From positions 124,001-188,000 of the forward strand of contig JAXLYM010000008.1 of assembly GCA_046351455.1 (NCBI GenBank): 64,000 bases of DNA. Direction: 5' to 3'. Below, piece by piece: positions 51,417 through 59,610 of the stretch (its first letter is position 1; the number at the start of each line of letters is the position of its first letter). Position numbers and translations under genes: made by a program. The DNA is from JADJRH01 sp046351455. GTDB lineage: Bacteria; Myxococcota_A; Polyangia; Polyangiales; Polyangiaceae. The notes under the pieces were generated by a model that had not been told where the DNA came from, did no database searches, and saw only the letters and a program-made list of their open reading frames with translations.

Positions 51417-53363
51417 ATGATCGATCTCGCCCCCGCCGATGACAAGCTGGACGCGCTCGTGGGGCGCGAGCTGCCGGCGAACGGGCCGCATCATTATCAG
51501 GTGATCCAGCGCATCGGCGCGGGCGGGTCGTCCATCGCGTTCCTCGCGGTGCGCGTCGCTCCGGAAGGGCGCATCCCCGTCGTCCTGAAGGTGCTGCGGC
51601 CCTCCGTCGTGCGCATGCTCGGCGAACGCGCGCTCCTCGTCGTCAACAAAGAGGTCGTGTCCCTCCGGCGCCTCAACGAGACGGTGCCGCCCACGCCCTT
51701 CGTCGTCCGCTTCATCGACTCCGGCTCCGTCCGCACCACCCGCGCCGGCAAGACGCTCGACATCGCCTGGATCGCCGTCGAGTACATCTACGGCGGCCCC
51801 GAAGGCACCACCCTCACCGACCGCGTCGTCCACAGCCTCCAGACCACCGGCTTCGCCTTCGAGCCGCAGCGCGCCCTCCTCGCCGTCGAGCACGTGGGCC
51901 GCGGCCTCCAGGCCGTGCACGACGTCGGCGTCATCCACCGCGACATGAAGCCGGACAACGTGCTCGCGTGCGGCTCCGGAGACGACGAGATCTTCAAGCT
52001 CGCCGACTTCGGGATCGCGCGCCCGCAAGGCGGAACCGCCACGTTCGGCGCCGTCGTCGGCACGCCCGGCTACGCCGCGCCGGAGCTGCAAGGCCTGGAT
52101 CCAGAGGCGATCGGCCCCTGGACCGATGTGTTCGGCTACGCCTGCGTGGTGTTCTTCCTGCTCGCCGGGGAGCCGTATTTCCCCTTCGTCTCACCGCAGG
52201 AAGCGCACGTGCTCGTGAAGCGGCCCGACCGCCGCAGCCTCCTCTCGTCGAGCAAGCTCACCGACGATCTGCGCGGCAACGCGGACGCCGTGCGCGCGAT
52301 CGATCTGGCCCTCGCGCGCGCCACCGCGCCGAACCCGAAGGAGCGCACGTCCACCGCCGCTCGCCTGTGCGCGGAGGTGATCCCGCACCTGCGCGGCGAG
52401 GCGAAGCGTCCGCGCCCCTCCACGCGCCGCCCCGAGGCGTTCCAGGCGCAGACCGGCGCGCTGCGCGACTCGTGGACGTTCTCGGTGATGCACCGCGCGG
52501 TGCCGGGCTTCTTCGTGCGCGACGTGGCGTGGAACGTCGACGGCCGCTGCCTCGCCGCGACGAACCGCGGCCTCTCCTTCTGGGACGGCACGATGTGGCG
52601 CGACGCACCGGTGGCCGGTTTTTCCAGCCCGCACGCGATCCGCTTCGTGGCGCGCTCGGCGCCGGGCGCGTGGCTCGTCGGCGGTGAGGGCGGCACCTTC
52701 GCGCAGTACACGACCGAGGGCGTGCGCGACATCGTGCGCGGCGATCCGAACACGCGCTTCGACAAGTACGCGGGCGATCTGGACGATCTCGCGGTGTTCG
52801 TGGGCTCGGGCCCGGGCGGTCCGCAGACGTTGTTCGCGCTCATCGGTCGCCGCTGGGCGAAGCCGCTGCCGGTGCGTGATCTGGCGTCGACGCACGGCCT
52901 CGCGCGGGTGGACGACACGCACTGGCTCCTCGTCGGTCAGGACGCCGCGGGCAAGGCGTTCGCGGCCATCTACGCGCCGCTGGACCGCGAGGTGGAGCGC
53001 CTCCCCGACGCCGGCTCCAAGGCCTTCTTCGCGGCCGCGGGCAAGGTGGACGCCTCGCGCGGCCTCACCGCCGGCACGGGAGGCGCCGTCGTGACGTGGG
53101 AAGGCGGCAAAGCGACGGTGGATCCGGTGCCGGGCGGACACGACCTCTCCGCCGTAGCGGTGGACCCGTTCGGCCGCTCGTGGGTGGCCTCCACAGGCCG
53201 AGTGTGGCGCCGCCGAACGAGCACCAAAGAGAAATGGCGCCTCCATTGGGAAGACGCCTCCATGACCGCCGCCATCATCTCGATCCTCCCGGACATCGGC
53301 GTACTGCGCGCGATCATGGCCGACGGAACGGTGGTCGAGGGAACATCCGCCCTGGGCCGATAA
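51417..53363 (+). CDS. Ser/Thr protein kinase with beta-propeller-like C-terminal domain
   Basis: 648 aa from ATG 51417 (GTG at 51411 adds two residues). Kinase domain (~25-340): RIGAGGSSIAFLAV loop, Lys58 in VVLKVL, HRDMKPDN with Asp176, ADFG (DFG 197-199) and GYAAPELQG. No transmembrane helix. The last ~280 residues have propeller/WD-like blades (DVAWNVDGRCLAATNRGLSF; WLVGGEGGTFAQYTTEGVRD; RSWVASTGRVWRRR), so the protein is likely a cytoplasmic kinase with a binding scaffold. A relic of another kinase and a toxin-like pair lie just upstream. Convergent with the collagen-cassette membrane protein. Confidence 0.88.
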   Translation: MIDLAPADDKLDALVGRELPANGPHHYQVIQRIGAGGSSIAFLAVRVAPEGRIPVVLKVLRPSVVRMLGERALLVVNKEVVSLRRLNETVPPTPFVVRFIDSGSVRTTRAGKTLDIAWIAVEYIYGGPEGTTLTDRVVHSLQTTGFAFEPQRALLAVEHVGRGLQAVHDVGVIHRDMKPDNVLACGSGDDEIFKLADFGIARPQGGTATFGAVVGTPGYAAPELQGLDPEAIGPWTDVFGYACVVFFLLAGEPYFPFVSPQEAHVLVKRPDRRSLLSSSKLTDDLRGNADAVRAIDLALARATAPNPKERTSTAARLCAEVIPHLRGEAKRPRPSTRRPEAFQAQTGALRDSWTFSVMHRAVPGFFVRDVAWNVDGRCLAATNRGLSFWDGTMWRDAPVAGFSSPHAIRFVARSAPGAWLVGGEGGTFAQYTTEGVRDIVRGDPNTRFDKYAGDLDDLAVFVGSGPGGPQTLFALIGRRWAKPLPVRDLASTHGLARVDDTHWLLVGQDAAGKAFAAIYAPLDREVERLPDAGSKAFFAAAGKVDASRGLTAGTGGAVVTWEGGKATVDPVPGGHDLSAVAVDPFGRSWVASTGRVWRRRTSTKEKWRLHWEDASMTAAIISILPDIGVLRAIMADGTVVEGTSALGR

Positions 53364-53444
53364 CACCCGTCCTTCAAGGTGCTTGTCTTCTGGGGGTTTG
53401 GAGTCAGGCCGTCGCGCCGGAGAGCGAGAAAGTCCTGCCGCCGC

Positions 53445-53972
53445 TCAAGGCAATACCCACTGAGGATTGGCGTGGGCGTTGACGCCGGGGGGCGGGATTT
53501 CGAGAGGGCCTAGGGTGTTGCTGATGCAAATGGCCACGTCCGTGCGCTGCGCCTCGCGGTATTCGGAGAGGCCGCGCGCGATCTGCTTGCCGTCCGGGCC
53601 GAACGCGACGTCGAAGGAGTATTTGACGTGCGGCGGATCCGGGTTCTTGGCGACAGATGGCTTGAGGCACTTCTCGATGATCGCGGCGCGCTGCGCATCG
53701 AGGGATTTCTGAGCGGCGGCCTCCACGGCTTTCTGCGCCTCCGGGGAGAGCGAGCCTGGCTGCGGAGGAGCCGCCGGCCGCGGAGGCGCGCTCTCCGTCA
53801 CGGCCGGAGCCGTCACCGAAGGCGGCACGCCGGTCACCGCCGTCCCCGCGGGCGCAGCGGACGGCGGAGAGGCCGAGTCGCGGCCGCGCAGGCCGAGGAA
53901 TACGGCCACCGCGATCGACGCGCCGGCGAGCAGAATGGCAGTCTGCGTCGACAGGTGCTTTTCGAGTGCCAT
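53445..53972 (-). CDS. Cassette gene C, copy 1: short membrane-anchored protein
   Basis: 175 aa. One transmembrane helix near the N-terminus (about 10-28, AILLAGASIAVAVFLGLRGR), a Pro/Ala/Ser linker, then a ~90-residue domain (EKCLKPSVAKNPDPPHVKYS; ISNTLGPLEIPPPGVNAHAN) with two Cys. It is homologous to the 170-aa protein at 55648-56160, sharing 'RGRDS/RGRES', 'KCL/VKP', 'PPHVKYSFDVAFGPDGKQ' and an end 'PPPG.N......W.LP'. It is the last gene of the first collagen-like cassette. Function unknown; it may anchor or energise export of the partner proteins. Confidence 0.72.
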   Translation of the reverse strand: MALEKHLSTQTAILLAGASIAVAVFLGLRGRDSASPPSAAPAGTAVTGVPPSVTAPAVTESAPPRPAAPPQPGSLSPEAQKAVEAAAQKSLDAQRAAIIEKCLKPSVAKNPDPPHVKYSFDVAFGPDGKQIARGLSEYREAQRTDVAICISNTLGPLEIPPPGVNAHANPQWVLP

Positions 53973-53996
53973 GATCTCTGGAGAGTGAGGGCCGGA

Positions 53997-54031
53997 GAGC
54001 GGGCCGCCGGCTCGATGAGACGGGCCCGCTC
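53997..54031 (-). terminator. Hairpin between cassette genes B and C, copy 1
   Basis: GAGCGGGCC (53997-54005) pairs with GGCCCGCTC (54023-54031) around a 17-base loop, in the same relative position as the stronger hairpin at 56293-56323 in the other cassette. It may end or attenuate leftward transcription after the collagen-like gene. Confidence 0.45.
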
Positions 54032-54047
54032 CCCAGGACGGAAGACG

Positions 54048-55091
54048 TCAGTTGTAGACGAGCACCGAGACGTAGCCGTACTCGTTGCTGTTGAAGTTCG
54101 TGCCGTAGCCGCAGAGGCCGACGGCGTACGTGCCCGCCGCGAGCGTCGTCACGTTCGCGTTGAGGCCGAAGCTCAGGCGCGTGTTCTGCGGGACGTTGTA
54201 ACCGAGGCTGCCGCCGCCCCACGCCGCGATGGAACCGCCGCTGACCTGGGTGCAGATCCAGAGGTTCAAGCCGGTGCCGCCGCCCGCCACGGTGCTGCCG
54301 AGCGCCTTGTTGGCGACGACATGGAGCTTCTGCCCGGCCACGATCGTCACCGTGGCCGTCGGCCCGATGAAGGCGATCGTCGCGCCGGTGACCGGATCGC
54401 TGCCCTGGTAACTGGCAAACGTGGAGTTGACGAGCCCCGGAGAGCCCGCCGGCCCCGTCGCGCCCGTGAGGCCCTGAATGCCCTGCGGACCCGTGAGGCC
54501 CATCGGACCTTGCGGACCCTGCGGACCTTGCGGACCCACGGGGCCATCCGCGCCCGCCGGACCCTGCGGACCCGCGGGGCCCGCCGGACCCGCCGGCCCC
54601 GTCGGACCGACGAGACCCGTCGGATCACCGACCCACTTGCCCGTCGCGTCGATCACCTGCGTCCCGCCGACCGTCACCGACGTCGGGTGAATCGCGCCCG
54701 TCACGTCGCCCGCGAGCACCGCGTACGGCACGCTCTGCACCGCCGAGCGAGGCGTCATCTCCGCGTCGTTCCCGACCGCGATGCCCAGATACTTCGTGCT
54801 CCCGTCGAGGAAGCTCTTGATCGGGTTCACCGTGCCGATCGTCACCGAGTAGTAGCCGTCGTCGAACGTGACGTCGAGCGACTCGCTGTAAGCGGGGACC
54901 GCGGCCGCCTTGTCGTTGTAGAAGTTGAAGGTGACAGTGAGCGTCTCGTTGAGGGGAGTCCCGTCCGACTTGAAGACGCGGCCCTGGTGAGTCAGCGTGC
55001 CCGGGACGTCCGCCAGCGCCGCGCTCGCCGTACCGAGCGCGAGAGTGAAGGTCGCGAGCGCGACCAGCTTACGGAAAACACTCTTCGTCAT
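54048..55091 (-). CDS. Cassette gene B, copy 1: exported collagen-like protein
   Basis: 347 aa from ATG 55091. Signal peptide ends ASAALADVPG. A beta-rich N-terminal module (~28-140, LTHQGRVFKSDGTPLNETLT) is followed by about 20 Gly-X-Y triplets (GLV GPT ... GSP, ~150-210). The C-terminal ~130 residues (IAFIGPTATVTIVAGQKLHV) are a compact beta domain with two Cys. Bacterial collagen-like proteins form triple helices on surfaces or filaments and present a terminal head. The ATG overlaps the stop of the upstream small lipoprotein by 4 bp (ATGA). The N-terminal module and stalk match copy 2, whereas the heads differ. Confidence 0.88.
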   Translation of the reverse strand: MTKSVFRKLVALATFTLALGTASAALADVPGTLTHQGRVFKSDGTPLNETLTVTFNFYNDKAAAVPAYSESLDVTFDDGYYSVTIGTVNPIKSFLDGSTKYLGIAVGNDAEMTPRSAVQSVPYAVLAGDVTGAIHPTSVTVGGTQVIDATGKWVGDPTGLVGPTGPAGPAGPAGPQGPAGADGPVGPQGPQGPQGPMGLTGPQGIQGLTGATGPAGSPGLVNSTFASYQGSDPVTGATIAFIGPTATVTIVAGQKLHVVANKALGSTVAGGGTGLNLWICTQVSGGSIAAWGGGSLGYNVPQNTRLSFGLNANVTTLAAGTYAVGLCGYGTNFNSNEYGYVSVLVYN

Positions 55092-55498
55092 TTCAAGCTC
55101 CCTGTCGCTCCGATGATGCCCCCCTGAAGGACGTAGCTGGCGGACTTGGTCCTGCCCTGGTTTTGCGTGGACTGGCCCAGCGTGAACACCATCTTGTAAT
55201 TGGCGCTCTTGGCCGTTCCACCCGCGTTCACGAACGCGGTGCCTTGGGCCCCCTGATCCGTCGGGCCGCTGCCGCCCGTGGAGCCTCCGGTGCCGCCCGA
55301 GCTCGTCGTTCCGCCCGAGCTCGTCGTTCCGCCGCTGTTCGTCGTTCCGCCGGTTCCTCCGGTGCTTCCTCCTGTGCTGCCGCCGGCGCCGCCCCCGCCG
55401 GAGCTGGCGCTCGTCCCGTTTCCACCGCATCCCGCGAAGGCCAGCGTCGCCGCTGTCGCCGCCGCGAAAAGCCACATCTTGTTCGTTCGGTATCTCAA
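55088..55498 (-). CDS. Cassette gene A, copy 1: Gly/Ser/Thr-rich lipoprotein
   Basis: 136 aa if started at TTG 55498, with GGAGGTG immediately before; ATG 55477 (MWLFAA) is an alternative. Lipobox LAFAGC, then a ~45-residue Gly/Ser/Thr stretch (SSGGGGAGGSTGGSTGG; TTSSGGTTSSGGTGGS) and a ~50-residue C-terminal domain (AKSANYKMVFTLGQSTQNQG; LQGGIIGATGSLK). The copy-2 protein is nearly identical. In copy 2 the ATG aligned to codon 6 here is changed to ACG, so TTG or the later ATG must be used in this copy. Translation is probably coupled to the collagen-like gene via ATGA. Confidence 0.75.
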   Translation of the reverse strand: MRYRTNKMWLFAAATAATLAFAGCGGNGTSASSGGGGAGGSTGGSTGGTGGTTNSGGTTSSGGTTSSGGTGGSTGGSGPTDQGAQGTAFVNAGGTAKSANYKMVFTLGQSTQNQGRTKSASYVLQGGIIGATGSLK

Positions 55499-55647
55499 GA
55501 CACCTCCATGGAAGTAAGAAGGCGCGAGAGCCCAAAGTACCCGAAATGGCGCCGGATCTCAAGAGGGATCGCGCCCCCGTCACGCCTTGTCCACTATCTG
55601 GATACGGCGAGATCGTGCTCTTTGCTGAGGTGGAGTTGCGCGGCTCG
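55499..55647 (-). promoter_or_regulatory. Upstream region of cassette copy 1, conserved with copy 2
   Basis: About 78 bp next to the gene (55499-55576) is nearly the same as 57900-57977 upstream of copy 2, including a GAAGGCGCGAGAG stretch and GATCTCAAGAG.GATC. Conservation of non-coding DNA in both copies marks it as the likely shared promoter/leader. No standard -35/-10 stands out. Confidence 0.45.
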
Positions 55648-56160
55648 TTACGGCAGCGTCCAGGGGAGATCGACTCCCACGTTGGCGCCGGGCGGCGGGA
55701 CGGCGAGCGCCGGGATCGTGTCCTGCGCGCACATGCTCACGCCCTCGTGCCACGTCTCGCGATCCTCCATGACGCCGCGCATGACCTGCTTGCCCTGCGC
55801 GTCGAACGAGACGTTGAACGTGAGCTTCACGATGGGGGGATTGGGCTGCTTCTTGATCGCCGGCTCGACGCATTTCTTCACGACGTCGGCGCGGTAGCGC
55901 TCCAGGTCCTTCGTCGCGGCGGCGAGCACCGACGCCTTGTCCAGCGCGGGCGCCGCGGGCGGCGGGCTGCCGGGCTGCTGGACGCCGCCGCCGGGCTGCT
56001 GGGGCGGTGTCTGCGCGGCGCCGCCGGGGGAGGTCGCGACGGGCGCGGGCGGCGGGGCCGGCGACTCCCGGCCGCGGAGGCCGAAGTAGAGGCCGCCACC
56101 GATCAAGGCGCCGGCGAGGACGATGGCGATCTCGGTGGAGTGGGATTTTTCAGAGGCCAT
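55648..56160 (-). CDS. Cassette gene C, copy 2: short membrane-anchored protein
   Basis: 170 aa from ATG 56160. Single N-terminal transmembrane helix (IAIVLAGALIGGGLYFGLRG), Pro/Ala/Gln-rich linker, then the same ~90-residue domain as the protein at 53445-53972 (KKCVEPAIKKQPNPPIVKLT; PPPGANVGVDLPWTLP). Identity is clearly lower than for genes A and B of the cassettes. The gene follows the collagen-like gene of copy 2 after a 245-bp gap with a strong hairpin, so it may have its own promoter. Confidence 0.72.
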   Translation of the reverse strand: MASEKSHSTEIAIVLAGALIGGGLYFGLRGRESPAPPPAPVATSPGGAAQTPPQQPGGGVQQPGSPPPAAPALDKASVLAAATKDLERYRADVVKKCVEPAIKKQPNPPIVKLTFNVSFDAQGKQVMRGVMEDRETWHEGVSMCAQDTIPALAVPPPGANVGVDLPWTLP

Positions 56161-56405
56161 GTTCGTGGTTGCCTGGGATGCGGAGAGGCCGTCTGCAAGA
56201 GGCGCCTTCGGTGATCGTTCGGGGCGAGCTGGTCAGTCGCCCGGTCGCGGAGAGCGCCAGTCGGACATAGCATGATGGCCGCCGAAAAGACAGCGGCCCG
56301 CGCAGGATGTCCGCGCGGGCCGCTCTCTCACTCTCGTCGCGATGTCCGGGACGCGCCCGCGGCCCCGCCCCGGAGAGCCGGAGTGGGCCGCGCGCGCCGA
56401 GATCG
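56161..56405. other. Gap between cassette genes B and C, copy 2
   Basis: 245 bp holding a strong hairpin (56293-56323) and CGGAGAGCGCCAGTCGG at about 56245, a variant of the window's recurring motif. CGGAGAGCCGGAGTGGG at about 56370 is another. Nothing resembling a gene seen. Confidence 0.5.
56293..56323 (-). terminator. Strong hairpin terminator after collagen-like gene, copy 2
   Basis: GCGGCCCGCGC (56293-56303) pairs perfectly with GCGCGGGCCGC (56313-56323), 11 bp with a 9-base loop. On the minus strand the stem is followed by TGTCTTTTC. Its position after the stop at 56406 suits intrinsic termination or attenuation of the leftward A-B transcript. Confidence 0.65.
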
Positions 56406-57485
56406 TCAGTTGGTGACGATGACCCAGCCGTTCACGTAGTCGTTGTTGCTGATCGCCGGGGTCGCGTTGCTGTTGAGGAGGCAGAACCCGACCTTGTAGG
56501 TGCCGGCCGCGAGGCCCGAGATGCTCGCCGAAGCCGCCTGCGGCGTGCGCGTCTGGTCGATGCCGACGATCGAGTACGCGCCGCCGACGAAGTTGGTGAT
56601 CGTGCCGGCGCCGAGCTGGTAGCAGATGCCGGTCTGGATCGTGTACGAGCCCGCCGAAGCGAGCGCGAGCGGCGCCTCGGCCGCGGCCGTGAGCTTCTGT
56701 CCGGCCGTGATCGTGACCGTCGCCTGCGGGCCGACGAACACGTAGAGACCGCCCGTGCTGGTGAACGGACCGGCCGTCGCGTAGCCGTTGAAGGTGCCAG
56801 TCGCCACGACGCCCGGAGAGCCCGCCGGACCCGTCGCGCCCGTCGCGCCCGCCGGCCCCGTCGCGCCCGTGAGGCCCTGAATGCCCTGCGGACCCTGCGG
56901 ACCCGCCGGACCCATCGGACCCATCGGACCCACGGCGCCGTCCGCGCCCGCCGGACCCTGCGGACCCGCCGGACCCGTGGGACCCGTCGGACCCGTCGGA
57001 CCGACGAGGCCCGTCGGATCACCGACCCACTTGCCCGTCGCGTCGATCACCTGCGTCCCGCCGACCGTCACCGACGTCGGGTGAATCGCGCCCGTCACGT
57101 CGCCCGCGAGCACCGCGTACGGCACGCTCTGCACCACCGAGCGAGGCGTCATCTCTGCGTCGTTCCCGACCGCGATGCCGAGGTATTTGGTGCTCCCGTC
57201 GAGGAAGCTCTTGATCGGGTTCACCGAGCCGATCGTGACCGAGTAGTAGCCGTCGTCGAACGCGACGTCGAGCGACTCGCTGTAGGCGGGGACCGCGTCC
57301 GCCTTGTCGTTGTAGAAGTTGAAGGTGACAGTGAGCGTCTCGTTGATGGGAGTCCCGTCCGACTTGAAGAGCCGGCCCTGGTGGGTCAGCGTGCTCGGGA
57401 CATCCGCCATCGCCACGCTCGTCACGCCGAGCGCGAGAGTGCCAATCGCAACCGCTACCAGCTTACGGAAAACACTCTTCGTCAT
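56406..57485 (-). CDS. Cassette gene B, copy 2: exported collagen-like protein
   Basis: 359 aa from ATG 57485. Signal peptide (TLALGVTSVAMADVPS), N-terminal beta module nearly identical to copy 1 (LTHQGRLFKSDGTPINETLT; SESLDVAFDDGYYSVTIGSV), then about 22 Gly-X-Y triplets and a C-terminal ~130-residue head (YVFVGPQATVTITAGQKLTA) unlike that of copy 1 except for a short 'VG/IGPxATVTI' start. Both heads contain two Cys but in different contexts. The ATG overlaps the lipoprotein stop by 4 bp. It looks like a stalk with an exchangeable tip. Confidence 0.88.
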   Translation of the reverse strand: MTKSVFRKLVAVAIGTLALGVTSVAMADVPSTLTHQGRLFKSDGTPINETLTVTFNFYNDKADAVPAYSESLDVAFDDGYYSVTIGSVNPIKSFLDGSTKYLGIAVGNDAEMTPRSVVQSVPYAVLAGDVTGAIHPTSVTVGGTQVIDATGKWVGDPTGLVGPTGPTGPTGPAGPQGPAGADGAVGPMGPMGPAGPQGPQGIQGLTGATGPAGATGATGPAGSPGVVATGTFNGYATAGPFTSTGGLYVFVGPQATVTITAGQKLTAAAEAPLALASAGSYTIQTGICYQLGAGTITNFVGGAYSIVGIDQTRTPQAASASISGLAAGTYKVGFCLLNSNATPAISNNDYVNGWVIVTN

Positions 57486-57890
57486 TTCAAGCTCCCTGTC
57501 GCTCCGATGATGCCCCCCTGAAGGACGTAGCTGGCGGACTTGGTCCTGCCCTGGTTTTGCGTGGACTGGCCCAGCGTGAACACCATCTTGTAATTGGCGC
57601 TCTTGGCCGTTCCACCCGCGTTCACGAACGCGGTGCCTTGGGCCCCCTGATCCGTCGGGCCGCTGCCGCCCGTGGAGCCTCCGGTGCCGCCCGAGCTCGT
57701 CGTGCCGCCCGAGCTCGTCGTTCCGCCGCTGTTCGTCGTTCCGCCGGTTCCTCCGGTGCTTCCTCCTGTTCCACCTGTGCTGCCGCCTGCGCCGCCCCCA
57801 CCGGAGCTGGCGCTCGTCCCGTTTCCACCGCATCCCGCGAAGGCCAGCGTCGCCGCTGACACCGCCGCGAGGAGCCACATCTTGTTCATT
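57482..57890 (-). CDS. Cassette gene A, copy 2: Gly/Ser/Thr-rich lipoprotein
   Basis: About 135 aa from ATG 57890 (MNKMWLLAAVSAATLAFAGC); TTG 57899 is three codons earlier and is 4 nt from a GGAGG, so it may be the true start. Lipobox LAFAGC. Gly/Ser/Thr linker (GGTGGSTGGTGGTTNSGGTT) and the same C-terminal domain as copy 1 (YKMVFTLGQSTQNQGRTKSA). The first 200 coding bases differ from copy 1 at only a few sites plus a small linker length change. Overlaps the collagen-like gene by ATGA. Confidence 0.75.
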
Positions 57891-58151
57891 CGGTATCTCA
57901 AGACACCTCCATGGAAGTAAGAAGGCGCGAGAGACAAAAGTATCCGGTATGGCCGGGGATCTCAAGAGCGATCACGCAAACGACGCGCCTTCACATTCCT
58001 AAGCGGGGGGCAGGCGGAAAAGTTGACGTGATTTGGAGAAGAAGGCCCTCACGGGGGCGCAAAGGTCCCTCCTCCAAGGGGGGCCGGCGCTGTCGCGGGG
58101 CGGAGGATCCTCACTCCGCGGAGAGGGGCGCTCACTCCGAAGGGAGGACGC
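57891..58151. repeat. Leader of cassette copy 2 and three ~20-bp direct repeats
   Basis: 57900-57977 repeats the leader of copy 1 and is a promoter candidate. Farther out, CGGAGGATCCTCACTCCG (58101-58118), CGGAGAGGGGCGCTCACTCCG (58119-58139) and AAGGGAGGACGCTCATTCGG (58140-58159) are three imperfect direct repeats directly after the stop of the propeller lipoprotein. Confidence 0.5.
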
Positions 58152-59567
58152 TCATTCGGGAGCGCTGGAGTCGACGCCGAGCTTGGCGATGAAGATATCG
58201 TCGCCGCCCGCGCTCTCCAGATCCCGACCTGCGATGTGCAGGCTGCCAGAGAGCCGGCCGACGATCACGACGTCATCCGTGGAGTCCACCGCGAGGCCGC
58301 GCGTCTCCGTCGGTCCGGAGCCCTCCCACGTCTTTATCCAGCCGAAATCCCCCGACCTGCTCATCTTCGAGACGAAGGCGTCCACGTCAGCGGAGCCGGG
58401 CGGGCCCGAATAGCCAGCTACGAGCACGTCTCCGGCGCTGTCCAGCGCGCCCGTCACGAGCCGCTCCGCCTCCCCACCGCCGAGGCCGCGGATCCATTTC
58501 GTCGCGCCGCCGCTGCCGAGGGTCATGATGAAGGGGTCCAGATCGACCGCGGACTTGAGCGGACTGAGCCCCTGGAAATCGACGGTGCCGGAATACGACC
58601 CGGCGAGCACCGTCGCGCCCGAGGCTCCGGACAGCAGAGCGCCCGGGAAATCGTCGTTGAGGCCGCCGTACGCGCGGGCCCAGAGCGGCGTCCCCTGCGG
58701 GGTGAGCGCGGCGACGAAGATGTCCTTGGTGCCTTTGGAGTAATAGGTCTGATCGATCGTCACCGAGGTCGTGAAGACGCCCGCGACAAGCAAGTTGCCG
58801 GTGAGGTCGGCCGTGATGCGATATCCACAGTCGAGCCCGACGCCGCCCAAGGCCACGCCCCACTGACCATTACCGTCCTTGTCGAGGCGCAGGGCGAAGG
58901 CGTCGCTCCCGTCCACGCTGAGGAGCTGGGGGACGCCGCCCACATCCATGCTGCCGGACATGCAGCCCGTGACGAGGACGTCGTCGTCCTGGCCGGGCGC
59001 GACGCCGAGCCCGAGCTGATCGTAGTCGTTGCCGAAGCGCTTCGCCCAGCGCACCCGGCCTTTGTCGGAGAGCTTGACGACGAAGACGTCCGCGCCCGCG
59101 ACCGCGGTGAGCGTCTGGCCCCCGATCGTGACGGTGGAGGAGAAGAAGCCGGTCACCAGGATGTTGCCCGCGTGGTCCACCGCGACCGACGTGGCGCCGT
59201 CGGGCCCGGGGCCGGCGAGCGCGACGTTCCACAGGAGCGCGCCGCGTCGATCGAAGCGCGCGACGAACCCGTCGTGCTCGCCCGCGCTCTTGAGCGGCGC
59301 GCCCCCGAAATCGAGCGTGCCCCGGAAGCGGCCCACCACCACGATGCCGTCGTCGGGCGTGACGGCGACGGCGGTCGCTTGCTGGTCGTCGGCGTCGCCG
59401 AAGCGGAAGGACCACGACGCGACGCAGTCGGGGCGATCGCAGCCGGACGGCTCGTAGTCACCGAGCAGATCCACGCACCCGAACGTCGCGGGCGCGAGCG
59501 CGGCGGCGATGATCGTCGCGGGCACGGGGCTGGGGCGGCGGCTTCGATCCATCGAGGGGTTGGGCAT
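58152..59567 (-). CDS. Beta-propeller (SBBP-like repeat) lipoprotein
   Basis: 471 aa from ATG 59567 (ATG 59552, MDRSRR, is a later option). A weak signal ends ATFGC, with CVDLLGDYEPSGCDRPDC after it. About seven blades of the pattern 'GD.G.ivVvGrF.Gt.dfGG..l.sag..Dgfvarfd..G...W' follow (e.g. GIVVVGRFRGTLDFGG; ADVFVVKLSDKGRVRWAKRF). It is homologous to the propeller lipoprotein at 4978-6465, and its divergent neighbour is the TPR/PEGA-like gene, the same two families as that earlier pair. Probably surface-anchored; function unknown. Confidence 0.78.
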   Translation of the reverse strand: MPNPSMDRSRRPSPVPATIIAAALAPATFGCVDLLGDYEPSGCDRPDCVASWSFRFGDADDQQATAVAVTPDDGIVVVGRFRGTLDFGGAPLKSAGEHDGFVARFDRRGALLWNVALAGPGPDGATSVAVDHAGNILVTGFFSSTVTIGGQTLTAVAGADVFVVKLSDKGRVRWAKRFGNDYDQLGLGVAPGQDDDVLVTGCMSGSMDVGGVPQLLSVDGSDAFALRLDKDGNGQWGVALGGVGLDCGYRITADLTGNLLVAGVFTTSVTIDQTYYSKGTKDIFVAALTPQGTPLWARAYGGLNDDFPGALLSGASGATVLAGSYSGTVDFQGLSPLKSAVDLDPFIMTLGSGGATKWIRGLGGGEAERLVTGALDSAGDVLVAGYSGPPGSADVDAFVSKMSRSGDFGWIKTWEGSGPTETRGLAVDSTDDVVIVGRLSGSLHIAGRDLESAGGDDIFIAKLGVDSSAPE

Positions 59568-59610
59568 TCGCCGTCCGGAGGTGAGGCGGCCGGTATGTTA
59601 CTCTGCCGGC

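Noticed and set aside
53364..53444. Small gene between kinase and cassette
   Set aside because: No start/ribosome site pair and only motif-like sequence (GCCGGAGAGCGAGAAAG).
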